This document shows, one piece after another, positions 21,374 through 30,316 of a stretch of 64,000 nt of DNA. The number at the start of each line of letters is the position of its first letter. The stretch's first letter is position 1. The notes beneath the pieces are model-generated. The model was not told the origin of the DNA. It saw only the letters and a program-made list of their open reading frames with translations, and ran no database searches. The DNA is from Polynucleobacter necessarius (GTDB lineage Bacteria > Pseudomonadota > Gammaproteobacteria > Burkholderiales > Burkholderiaceae). Both the position numbers and the translations under genes were made by a program. The DNA lies in assembly GCF_900095185.1 (NCBI RefSeq), contig NZ_LT606948.1, forward strand, positions 62,001 to 126,000, given 5' to 3'.

Positions 21374-24300
21374 TTAGTGGTATTGAACCTGTACGGGATC
21401 TGTTTGCTTGGAAGCTAAGATTTGAGTCAGACTGTGCAAACAAGCATCGTCTGGGTAAATACGCAATTCTTCTGGGAATTGCATTAAGCATGCCCCACCA
21501 CTGGTTGTTACGGCAGCGGTCAACATTAAGCCTTTCATGCCATCGTTTGATCCGGGCGCTGCTAAAGTATGACCGCCCAACTTTGGATCCCTTACGCGGT
21601 TAATCATCAAATAGGGATTAATTTGATTACGAAGGAGCTTGATATCAATCGCATTATCAATACAGACATGCACGTTACGCGCAAAACGCATACGAGCGCC
21701 TGTTATATCCATCACTGCGCCAGAAACGATACGCATACCTCCAGAGAATTTATCTGGAGTAACGTTTACCTTGGCTACTAAGAGTTCGTCTTCTTTTAAC
21801 CATGAACGATTGGGTTCGTAAACTTCGCTATAAAGCGTAATTTCAAGTGCCGCAGTGCCATCATCTATCGTAGCAATCATCATACGGCCACGTTGGCCAG
21901 TGAGCATTCGTGCCGAAGTGATAATGCCGGCAATCAGTTGATCTTTACCTTCGGTAATTTTTGCTAACGACTGACGAATGAAGTGAGAAGTCTCTTCACG
22001 ATATGCATCAAATAGATGACCAGTTAAGCACAGACCTAGGGCAGTCTTTTCTTCTTGCAGGCGCTTTTTCTCCGACCAGACTGGCTCGCGCATCAACTCT
22101 GGAAGATGATAAGTCTCTTCGTCAGTCACATCAAACAAACTCACCTGGTGTATTGATGCTTCCGCTTGCTCTGCTGCTTCAATTGCCCGCGCGAGGAATG
22201 CAAGTAAGGTTGAGCGAATGTCATACAAACTACCACCTGCAGGAATAGAGTCGCGATACAAGCTATCAAAAGCACCGGCGCGCATCAAAGCCTCAATTGC
22301 ACGACGATTGACTTGACGACGATCTACGCGAGCGCAGAAATCGAATAAATCTTTAAAGGGTCCACCAGCCTCACGAGCTTTAACAATCGACTCAATTGCC
22401 GTCTCACCAGTACCCCGCACAGCACCCAAACCATAACGAATATGCCTAATAGGTGAATCCGGCGCAGCATCCGAAGCGCGCAACGGAGTGAACTCGTAAA
22501 CTCCCGTATTAATATCGGGTGAGAACACGCGAATATGATTCGCCAAACAATCGTCATACAAAATCTTCACCTTATCGGTGTCATCCATGGCGAGTGATAA
22601 GTTGGCCGCCATAAATTCAGCGGGGTAATACGCTTTGAGCCAAGCAGTTTGATAGGCGAGGAGTGCATATGCAGTAGCATGAGACTTATTAAACCCATAG
22701 CCTGCAAAGCGCTCCATCAAGTCATAGATCTCATTAGTCTTACTTTCAGACATGCCGCCTGCTTTTGCACCATCACTAAAAATTTTGCGATGTTGCGCCA
22801 TCTCCTCTGGCTTTTTCTTACCCATCGCGCGTCGTAACATATCGGCACCACCTAGCGAGTAGCCGCCAATCAACTGCGCCATCTGCATCACCTGCTCTTG
22901 ATAGACCATGATGCCGTAGGTCTCTCGCAGAACAGGCTCGATGCGAGGATCTGGGTACTCAACTTTTTGACGACCATGCTTGCGCTCAATAAAGTCAGGG
23001 ATCAGATCCATCGGACCTGGACGATACAGGGCTACTAAAGCAATGATATCTTCAAAGCGATCTGGTTTGGCTTCACGAAGCATGCCTTGCATGCCGCGGC
23101 TTTCCAACTGAAACACAGCGACGGTATTGGCGCGTTTGAGAACATCAAAGGCTTTATCATCATCAAGCGGGATATCACCGATATTCCAATCTTTACGATC
23201 AGCATGAAGCGCTTTAATCCAACGCTCAGCTGCGGCCAAAATGGTCAAAGTAGTCAAGCCCAAGAAGTCGAACTTCACCAAGCCAATCGCCTCAACGTCA
23301 TCTTTATCAAATTGACTCATGACAGAACTGTTATCTTGATCTTTGGTTTCTTGCGTGTAGAGAGGACAAAAATCGGTTAGTCGCCCTGGAGCAATCAATA
23401 CGCCACCGGCATGCATACCGACGTTACGAGTAATGCCCTCCAATTGCTGTGCCAAGGAAAGCAATTGACGCACTTCATCTTCATTTTTTTCACGTTCCGC
23501 TAATTGCTTTTCTTCTTTCTTAGCCATTTCAATCGTCATGTATTGGCCTGGCTTATTCGGCACTAGCTTGGCAATCCCATCAACGAAGTTATACCCCTGC
23601 TCCAATACGCGTCCTACGTCTCGTATCGCCGCTCTAGCAGCCATAGTTCCAAAGGTAGCAATTTGACTTACCGCATCTTTGCCGTACTTATCTTTAACGT
23701 ACTGTATGACACGGTCGCGACCATGTTGACAGAAGTCGATATCAAAGTCTGGCATCGATACCCGCTCAGGATTAAGAAAACGCTCAAAGAGTAAGTTGTA
23801 ACGCAATGGGTCAAGATCCGTAATGCCCAGCGAATAGGCCACTAGAGAACCTGCACCAGATCCGCGGCCAGGACCAACTGGTACGCCATTATTTTTTGCC
23901 CAGTTAATAAAATCTGCCACGATCAAGAAATAGCCAGGAAAGCCCATTTGTGAAATTGTCTTGACCTCAAACACAAGACGCTCGTGATAGCGCGCCATTT
24001 CTTTCGAACGTTCCTCGGGATCTGGGAAGTTACGCTCCATATGTCGCTCTAAACCTACTGCAGATTGTGCTAACAGATACTCATCCAGAATCATGCCTGG
24101 TGGCGTTGGAAAATCTGGCAGACGCGGTTGGCCTAGAACTAATGAAAGATTGCAACGTTTCGCAATTTCTACAGAGTTTGCCAGGGCAGTCGGCAAATCT
24201 GCAAAACGCTTTTCCATCTCTTCTTGTGTCAAGAAATACTGCTCTTCATTAAATTTTTTGCTGCGACGTGGATTACCGAGCAATTCACCTTCAGCGATAC

Positions 24301-24991
24301 AAACGCGGACCTCATGCGCTGTGAAGTCACTTCTCTGCATAAACTGCACAGGGTGTGTTGCTACAACCGGTAAATCGAGTTCACTGGCAAGATGGCACGC
24401 TAACTGCAATTGCTTCTCGTCTTGGGGATTACCACCGCGCTGAACCTCAATATAAAAAGAGTTTGGGAACAGTTTTTCGTAACGTCTTGCAATCATCTTG
24501 GCTTGATCGTCCTGACCAGCCAATAGCGCTGAGCCAATTTCACCCATATGTGCTCCAGACAGAGCAATTAATCCATGAGATAAAGTCCGCTTAGCAGCTT
24601 TATCCTCAGCTTTAGTTGCTGGCTCACTAAACCATGCCGCAGCTATTTCGGCCCGACCACGCGCTTGATTCTCTAAGGATGCTCTACTTAGCACTTCACA
24701 TAAATTGAGATAACCAGAATGGTTTTGTACTAAGAGTAATAAACGATGGGGCTGGTCTGGGTCCTGAGGATTACTAATCCAAACATCTGCTCCTGCAATG
24801 GGCTTGATACCACTAGACCGTGCAGCGGTATAAAACCGTACCAAGCCAAATAAATTACTGAGATCCGTAATGGCAAATGCGCCCATCTCGTCTTTGACTG
24901 CAGCTGCCACTGCATCATCAATGCGCACGACTCCATCCGTTATTGAAAACTCAGAATGAATGCGAAGATGTACAAAACTGGGTGAAGCCAT
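21374..24991 (-). CDS. dnaE: DNA polymerase III alpha subunit
   Basis: The catalytic subunit of the replicative polymerase. The 1205 residues comprise an N-terminal PHP domain (FVHLRIHSEFSITDGVVRIDD), the polymerase core with GPGRGSGAGSLVAY and the catalytic aspartates in PDFDIDFCQHGRDRV, the DLIPDFIERKHG and AGYGFNKSHATAYALLAYQTA segments, an HhH region and the C-terminal OB fold (TIDDGTAALEITLY). Slightly longer than the E. coli protein and fully intact. The start codon lies 3 bases from that of the divergent gluQ. Confidence 0.97.
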   Translation of the reverse strand: MASPSFVHLRIHSEFSITDGVVRIDDAVAAAVKDEMGAFAITDLSNLFGLVRFYTAARSSGIKPIAGADVWISNPQDPDQPHRLLLLVQNHSGYLNLCEVLSRASLENQARGRAEIAAAWFSEPATKAEDKAAKRTLSHGLIALSGAHMGEIGSALLAGQDDQAKMIARRYEKLFPNSFYIEVQRGGNPQDEKQLQLACHLASELDLPVVATHPVQFMQRSDFTAHEVRVCIAEGELLGNPRRSKKFNEEQYFLTQEEMEKRFADLPTALANSVEIAKRCNLSLVLGQPRLPDFPTPPGMILDEYLLAQSAVGLERHMERNFPDPEERSKEMARYHERLVFEVKTISQMGFPGYFLIVADFINWAKNNGVPVGPGRGSGAGSLVAYSLGITDLDPLRYNLLFERFLNPERVSMPDFDIDFCQHGRDRVIQYVKDKYGKDAVSQIATFGTMAARAAIRDVGRVLEQGYNFVDGIAKLVPNKPGQYMTIEMAKKEEKQLAEREKNEDEVRQLLSLAQQLEGITRNVGMHAGGVLIAPGRLTDFCPLYTQETKDQDNSSVMSQFDKDDVEAIGLVKFDFLGLTTLTILAAAERWIKALHADRKDWNIGDIPLDDDKAFDVLKRANTVAVFQLESRGMQGMLREAKPDRFEDIIALVALYRPGPMDLIPDFIERKHGRQKVEYPDPRIEPVLRETYGIMVYQEQVMQMAQLIGGYSLGGADMLRRAMGKKKPEEMAQHRKIFSDGAKAGGMSESKTNEIYDLMERFAGYGFNKSHATAYALLAYQTAWLKAYYPAEFMAANLSLAMDDTDKVKILYDDCLANHIRVFSPDINTGVYEFTPLRASDAAPDSPIRHIRYGLGAVRGTGETAIESIVKAREAGGPFKDLFDFCARVDRRQVNRRAIEALMRAGAFDSLYRDSIPAGGSLYDIRSTLLAFLARAIEAAEQAEASIHQVSLFDVTDEETYHLPELMREPVWSEKKRLQEEKTALGLCLTGHLFDAYREETSHFIRQSLAKITEGKDQLIAGIITSARMLTGQRGRMMIATIDDGTAALEITLYSEVYEPNRSWLKEDELLVAKVNVTPDKFSGGMRIVSGAVMDITGARMRFARNVHVCIDNAIDIKLLRNQINPYLMINRVRDPKLGGHTLAAPGSNDGMKGLMLTAAVTTSGGACLMQFPEELRIYPDDACLHSLTQILASKQTDPVQVQYH

Positions 24992-24994
24992 GAG

Positions 24995-25945
24995 ATGATT
25001 TTAGCTGTGTCCAATCTCAAACACCCCTCCTCCACAACTAACGGCTATTGCGGGCGATTCGCCCCTTCGCCCACTGGTCCACTTCATGCCGGATCTTTAG
25101 TGGCCGCCCTTGGAAACTGGCTCGATGCCCGTAAAAATGGGGGTAAATGGCTTCTCAGAATCGAGGATTTAGACACCCCGCGCTGCGTTCCGGAAGCAGA
25201 CCAACAAATTCAAGCGCAATTACTTGCTTGCGGACTCTCATGGGACGAGGAAATCATCCACCAATCCAAACGCCAAGTTCATTATCAGCGGGCTCTTGAG
25301 TCCTTAAACCAGCTTGGATGCCTATACCCCTGTACCTGCTCTAGGCAAACGATTAGCAATGCTTTGGCGCAACGAGGTGTCAAGACGCCTCGTAATCAAG
25401 AAATGATCTACCCCAGCACGTGCCGGCCTGCTAATTTATTGAGCAATTCCCCCGAGATATTCAGGGATATACGAAAGGCTTGGCGTCTCGCACTCCCCCA
25501 AGAGTGTCTAATTGCATTTGAGGATTTAGCACTCAGCCAACAAAGTCAAAACCTCAATACTGAAGTGGGTGATTTTGTTTTGCGACGCAGTGACGATCTA
25601 TTTACGTATCAACTGGCTGTTGTTGTTGACGATGCGGAGCAAGATATTACTCATATCATTCGTGGACAAGACCTATTGAGCAACACTGCAAGACAAATTT
25701 ATCTTCAACAACTACTTGACTATGGACGCCCAAAATATATGCATCTCCCCCTAGTCCTAGATGAGCATGGCGAAAAACTTAGCAAGCAAACTCTAGCAAC
25801 TCAAATTCATACTCAGGATAAAAAGCATGTGCTTCTTGAGTTACGCAAGGCAGCAAAACATTTGGGATTAAACAATTTGCCTGATAGTGAAAATATTACT
25901 ATTGTAGAGTGGCTATTAGCAGCCACCTGCGCATGGAGAAATTAG
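24995..25945 (+). CDS. gluQ: Glutamyl-Q tRNA(Asp) synthetase
   Basis: A truncated GluRS paralogue that attaches glutamate to queuosine at position 34 of tRNA(Asp). The 316 residues keep the class I catalytic domain: RFAPSPTGPLHAGSL (HIGH-like), the zinc-binding YPCTCSRQ, and EKLSKQTLATQ (KMSKS-like), but lack the anticodon-binding domain of true GluRS. The ATG at 24995 gives an 18-residue extension before the catalytic domain; no better start is seen. queG, which completes queuosine synthesis, is also in this window (30317-31411), so this modification pathway appears kept. Confidence 0.93.
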   Translation: MILAVSNLKHPSSTTNGYCGRFAPSPTGPLHAGSLVAALGNWLDARKNGGKWLLRIEDLDTPRCVPEADQQIQAQLLACGLSWDEEIIHQSKRQVHYQRALESLNQLGCLYPCTCSRQTISNALAQRGVKTPRNQEMIYPSTCRPANLLSNSPEIFRDIRKAWRLALPQECLIAFEDLALSQQSQNLNTEVGDFVLRRSDDLFTYQLAVVVDDAEQDITHIIRGQDLLSNTARQIYLQQLLDYGRPKYMHLPLVLDEHGEKLSKQTLATQIHTQDKKHVLLELRKAAKHLGLNNLPDSENITIVEWLLAATCAWRN

Positions 25946-25973
25946 TTACTTCTCAAACTCATGAGTGAGTGAG

Positions 25974-27393
25974 CTACTTCTTTTTAACTCCACCCAGCAA
26001 AACCCCAGCTGCTGGCTTAGCTGGGGTAATGCCCACTTTTTTCTTTTCTGGAATTGCTGCATCAGTCGTGGATACAGTCGATGCTCCAGGTTCATAAAGC
26101 ATATAAAAGAAAGGGTCAGACATTTTTGCTGGGGCCTCGTTAGGTCCGCTCGATGATGCACGGCTTGGTGCCGCTCCCCCCTCAGGTAAAGGCTTTATAT
26201 CCAACTTACACTTCATGAGCTTTTCAATATCGTCAAGCAAACGCTTTTCACTAGGATCAACTAAAGCAAATAGCATCACCCTTACTACCAGCGCGCCAGG
26301 TTCGTCCAATGCGATGAATAAAGTCTTCTGCGTTGTATGGCAACTCGTGATTAATCACACGAGGCATATCCGGAATCTCCAAACCCCGCGCAGCGACATC
26401 TGTGGCAACTAGAGCTTCGATTGCACCAGACTTAAAGGCATCCAAGGTTAAAGTACGCTCACCTTGACTCTTATCTCCATGAATCGCACCCGCTTTAATA
26501 CCATCTCGCTCAAGTGCGCGTGAAAGTTTTGCACAACCTAAACGGCTATTAGTAAAGATAATGCACTAACGCGATAAACCCTGACGTGTGCGTGCCTCCA
26601 AAACATTCACAATGGCTCGCTGTTTATCGGCGGCAGAGACCATATGCACCACTTGCTTCACAGTATCGGCGGCGGCATTTTGACGTGCCACTTCAACCGT
26701 TACTGGGGTACGCAAATAACTTTGGGCTAACTTTTTAATTTCTGGCGAGAATGTTGCCGAGAACAAGAGGGTTTGTCTTTGCACAGGAATCAAATTAGTA
26801 ATGCGTTGTAAATTTGGCAAAACACCCATATCCAACATGCGATCGGCTTCGTCTAAAACCAAAATCTCGACTTGCGCTAAATTTGCAACTTTAGAACCGA
26901 TATGATCGAGCAATCACCCTGGGGTTGCAATCAGGATCTCTACGCCATTGCGCAAGCTACCCGCTCTTGCATATCCACACCGCCATAGACGACGGCAGCT
27001 CGTAGATCAGTGTATTTCGAATAACTAGCTGCATTCTCAGCAACCTGCACGACTCATTCACGTGTTGGTGTAAGCACTAAAGCATGAATTGGGTGACGTG
27101 CTGGAGATGCACTATTGCTCGCGTGACGCAAAATCTTCTGAATAATGGGCAGCACACTAAGGCAGCGGTCTTACTTGCACCTATCTGGGCCGCCCCGCTA
27201 ATACATGCGGGATCGATTGCGCTTGAATTGATGTGAGAGTCGTGTAACCCTGCGCCAGAACCGCTTTTTGAATTTCCGGATCTAAACCAAAGTCAGCAAA
27301 AGTGATTCTTACCGGAGTGTTAGTGCTGGTAGCACTAGGGGCAGCTTCGCTAACCCCTAAAAGAGAGTTGATTTCGATATTAGGATTTGTCAA
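25974..27393 (-). pseudogene. DEAD-box RNA helicase (RhlE type), broken
   Basis: The pieces in order, from a TTG at 27393, are: Q motif region TFADFGLDPEIQKAVLAQGYT with TSIQAQSIPHVLAGR; then frameshifts where the Walker A motif should be; LVLTPTRE interrupted by a stop; VLDEADRMLDMG (DEAD) and LFSATFSPEIKKLA (SAT); a stop near 26566; DGIKAGAIHGDKSQGERT; VATDVAARGLEIPD and HRIGRTWRAG (motif VI, with T-W replacing the usual T-G). The C-terminal tail ends in GGVKKK. Several nonsense and frameshift changes are present, so it is dead. RhlE helicases help ribosome assembly and RNA turnover. It lies 6 bases after the HbpS-like gene. Confidence 0.9.
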
Positions 27394-27399
27394 GGTAAC

Positions 27400-27807
27400 T
27401 TACAGGATTGCCGCAATGCCGGCCTTAGCAGTTTCAGCATCCTCGGTCGATTTAACGCCGGAAACGCCGACTGCGCCGATGGTAAACCCATTTACCTCGA
27501 TATTGACGCCACCTTCCAACATACCCGAGATATGGGGCGCAGATAAGAATGAAGTGCGGCCATTATTAATGATCTCTTCGTAAACGCGACTTTCGCGTTT
27601 ACCCATTGCAGCAGTATGCGCTTTCTCTTGTGCAATGTAGGTAGAAACAGGAGCACAACCATCGCGACGAATTAAACCCAACATATGACCACCGTCATCA
27701 CAAACAGCAATCGTCACCGCCCAATTATTGGCCGCAGCATGTTTGTTCGCTGCTTCCAAAATCTTTTGAACATCAGCTTGAGTTAAGTAAGGTTTAGTTG
27801 CAGTCAT
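27400..27807 (-). CDS. GlcG/HbpS family (DUF336) protein
   Basis: A 135-residue protein of the GlcG/HbpS fold: LTQADVQKILEAANKHAAANNWAVTIAVCDDGGHMLGLIR, then AQEKAHTAAMGKRES and the C-terminal GFTIGAVGVSGVKSTEDAETAKAGI. Members bind heme or small ligands, or accompany glycolate and related catabolic genes; the precise role is not established. There is no signal peptide, so it is cytoplasmic. It is intact although flanked by a dead helicase and a dead glyoxylate aminotransferase. Confidence 0.85.
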   Translation of the reverse strand: MTATKPYLTQADVQKILEAANKHAAANNWAVTIAVCDDGGHMLGLIRRDGCAPVSTYIAQEKAHTAAMGKRESRVYEEIINNGRTSFLSAPHISGMLEGGVNIEVNGFTIGAVGVSGVKSTEDAETAKAGIAAIL

Positions 27808-27939
27808 ATTTAATCTTTCTGTCTCGAATTTGTTTTATTTGAGCAAAGCACTATCAATGTGAATACTTGAAGTATAAGGGGTGTCGCCAGACTCAGACCT
27901 ACAAGCCTAACTACGCCCTGTCTCCACCCAACTAGTTGA

Positions 27940-28900
27940 TTATTTGAGGAATTCTTGAGCGGCAACAACCCCACTGGCCTTGGGCTTGTAGCCCATAGAG
28001 CCCAGACTCCTTGCCACCCCGCTTATAATGCCGCCATCAAGCTCAGATCATTACAGTCACCCAAATTGGCCGATGCGGAATGCCTTGCCTTTAATCTTGC
28101 CTAAACCAGTTCCTAAGGAAAGGTTAAATTTCTCTCAAGCATGTTTACGTAATACGTCAGCATCCATACCTTCAGGAGTTGCAATACAGGTAAGCACTGG
28201 TGAATAACAATCTTGGTCTTGACACTGAATTTCTAGTCCCCATGCTTTTACGACTTCAGGAGAAGCACGAGCTAAACGCTGGTGACACGCAAAGATCGTA
28301 TCCAAACCTTCGGCCAACATCATATCCATCGCTTCATGCAAACCATACCTTAGGTTTGTACTTGGCGTTGTAGGCCAATAACCAGTCTTATTAGATTCTA
28401 ACATTTCATCCCAAGCCCAATATAGGCTTTGGATATTTTGCTTTGCTTACTTGCAGTGAGTCAATCGCTTTGCGCACGGCCTCAATATTCGATGTCACAC
28501 CTGTGGAAGTTTCGTTATGAACTACGCACACAGCCTTGATTTCGTGCTGTGTATCTTTACGTAAACGCTCTTCAATCATCGAGGCATCGACACCCCAACG
28601 CCAAGTATCTTGGCCAGGCTTACCTACTACCTCCACTTCCAAACCAAGACGCTTAGTAAGTGCGCGCCACAAATTAGCAAACTGACCTGTTCCGGATGCC
28701 GAATAAACAATGACCGGTTGCTCGGTTTTAAAAATCTTTTTAATGTTATCCAATACCTGACAACCAAATGCGCCGAACTCAGGGCCACGATGGTCAATGG
28801 TTTGATAGCTAATGGCGCGCAATACTCGCGGAGGAACGGGACTAGGGCCAGGAATATGTAAAAAGTGGCGTCCTGACGCGTGGTTATCAAGTTTCAACAT
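27940..28900 (-). pseudogene. Serine/ureidoglycine--glyoxylate aminotransferase family, broken
   Basis: A class V aminotransferase. N-terminal part (28406-28900): HFLHIPGPSPVPPRVLRAI and TIDHRGPEFG, then SASGTG joined directly to QFANLWRAL, an in-frame loss of roughly 22 residues. After PKPILGLG a larger piece is missing, including the expected PLP-binding lysine segment. The sequence resumes at SNKTGYWPTTPSTNLRYGLHEAMDM (28135-28404). A further stop separates FNLSLGTGLGKIKGKAFRIG and GSMGYKPKASGVVAAQEFLK (to 27940). Such enzymes move amino groups to glyoxylate in serine-cycle or purine-degradation pathways. The gene is divergent from an intact GntR regulator. Confidence 0.87.
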
Positions 28901-28978
28901 GCTTTGTCTCGCTTAAGGTGTGTTTATAGGTGGTTATTTCTGGTGCTAATGTATGACAATTTTCAGAAAATTTCCATT

Positions 28979-28988
28979 TTGTATACAA
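28979..28988. promoter_or_regulatory. GntR/FCD operator candidate 1
   Basis: The perfect palindrome TTGTATACAA lies in the divergent intergenic region, 79 bases upstream of the aminotransferase remnant. It fits the TNGTNNNACNA-like sites bound by FadR-subfamily GntR proteins. The identical sequence recurs 94 bases away. Confidence 0.6.
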
Positions 28989-29072
28989 TTTATCTACAAA
29001 CAAACTGAATATATTCCCAAATAGAGGGTTTAAAAGCCTATATTTCTACTAAAAGATCGTTTATTATTATTT

Positions 29073-29082
29073 TTGTATACAA
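29073..29082. promoter_or_regulatory. GntR/FCD operator candidate 2
   Basis: Second identical TTGTATACAA, 36 bases before the chosen start of the GntR gene at 29118. Two identical palindromes between a GntR gene and its divergent neighbour suggest autoregulation and control of the aminotransferase promoter. Confidence 0.6.
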
Positions 29083-29117
29083 ACTTAGAAGTCTATGACT
29101 CAAATGGGGACCAGCGC

Positions 29118-29894
29118 ATGTCATACCTAGAACACTCCAATTCGCAGAATTTACATGAAGCGACTTTCGAAAAGCTCAGATCCCTTTTAGTAGAGGGCAA
29201 GATTGCTCCTGGCAGCAAACTGAATGAGCGGGAGCTAGCTGAAAGCCTGAATGTGTCACGCACTCCGATTCGGGAGGCAATTCGTCGTCTAGCTGCAGAG
29301 GGTTTGGTTGAGCTGCTTGCTAATCGTGGAGCGATTGCCCTGCAATTGAGTCTTGCAGATGTCATGCATACTTTTGACGTTATCGCCAATCTCGAAGGAT
29401 TTTCTGGGGAATTGGCGGCTCAAAATATAGGTGATGTGACTCTCTCCGAATTAGAAGCGCTTCAATATGAAATGATGGCCTCGTATGCGCGTCGTGATTT
29501 ATCAAGTTATTACAAACTCAACTTACGCATTCACCAACTGATTAATCAAGCCGCTAATAATCCTGTTTTATCTAAACTCTTTACCCAGGTGAATGCCCGC
29601 ATTGAAGCGTTGCGCTTTCGCTCCAACCAAGATGGCGTCAAATGGGAAAAAGCTGTCGAAGAGCACCAAGAGATGCTTGATGCCCTCAAAGCACATGATA
29701 GTGGCCGCATGCGCAAAATCATGATGCAACACGTTAAAAATAAACGCGATGTGGTTGCGCAAATACTTAGAAAACGCTTGCGTCATCCGAGACGGCACAA
29801 TCATGAACAAACCCTTAGACCTCAAAGAGGTCATGGTGGATCAAGCCGCCCTAGCAAGAGACCTCTGGTATCGAAATTGCCCAAGCAGTCATAA
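29118..29894 (+). CDS. GntR-family regulator, FCD (FadR-like) subfamily
   Basis: An N-terminal winged helix-turn-helix (ATFEKLRSLLVEGKIAPGSKLNERELAESLNVSRTPIREAIRRL, about residues 14-60) is followed by an all-helical FCD ligand domain whose metal-ligand residues fit DVIANLEGFSGE, LRIHQLI and EEHQEMLDALKAHD. I chose the ATG at 29118 over the upstream TTG at 29073, which lies in an operator-like palindrome. The last ~30 residues after ILRKRL are arginine- and proline-rich and unlike the family, so the natural stop was probably lost by an indel and the tail is read from former downstream sequence. The DNA-binding and ligand domains look complete. Confidence 0.82.
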   Translation: MSYLEHSNSQNLHEATFEKLRSLLVEGKIAPGSKLNERELAESLNVSRTPIREAIRRLAAEGLVELLANRGAIALQLSLADVMHTFDVIANLEGFSGELAAQNIGDVTLSELEALQYEMMASYARRDLSSYYKLNLRIHQLINQAANNPVLSKLFTQVNARIEALRFRSNQDGVKWEKAVEEHQEMLDALKAHDSGRMRKIMMQHVKNKRDVVAQILRKRLRHPRRHNHEQTLRPQRGHGGSSRPSKRPLVSKLPKQS

Positions 29895-30298
29895 CGAGTA
29901 AATGCACTGAAGCATAGAGACTACGATTGCGATCCTTTTGATGAAACTGCGGAAAGAGCGTCATCATCATCGTAATAAAACGGGTGGAGGTAAGTGTTAC
30001 TGCGAGAGCGATTGCACAAACAGATGGGCCTGTAATTGCCATCTCTAGCAAGACCACCTGGTCCGGCAAAGCGAACATAAAAATGAAGTGAAGGTGGTAA
30101 ACCAAACATCAAAGCCATGAATTTTACCCATCGCACCAAAGCCAACCATGCCTGCAAAGAGCTCCATCGCAGGAGCTCCTGCCGCATCTCGAATACCAGA
30201 CCAAAATGCATCACTAGAACTTTGAAAGCGTTGTACTGCGCCCTCATCTAGCGCGATTTCACTGGGATCAATGTCAGGCTAGTGGGAGAGGATGACAT
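29851..30298 (-). pseudogene. AzlC-family branched-chain amino acid exporter subunit, truncated
   Basis: The minus strand from an ATG at 30298 reads, across two frames, SSDAFWSGIRDAAGAPAMEL, then FAGMVGFGAMG, FTSFFMFALPDQVVLLEM, SVCAIALAVTLTSTRFITMM and LFPQFHQKDRNRSLYASVHLL. This matches the N-terminal half of AzlC, which with AzlD exports branched-chain amino acids. There is a frameshift near the start (after TLIP) and another near 30105, and the C-terminal half and azlD are absent. It lies tail to tail with the GntR gene. Confidence 0.75.
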
Positions 30299-30316
30299 GG
30301 ATTAATTGTAAGCCCT

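Noticed and set aside
23087..24594. Plus-strand frames of 60-116 codons inside dnaE
   Set aside because: Antisense to the polymerase gene, with no start signals or protein features.
29073..29117. TTG start of the GntR gene at 29073
   Set aside because: The codon lies in a perfect operator-like palindrome and the extra 15 residues do not fit the family; the ATG at 29118 is better.
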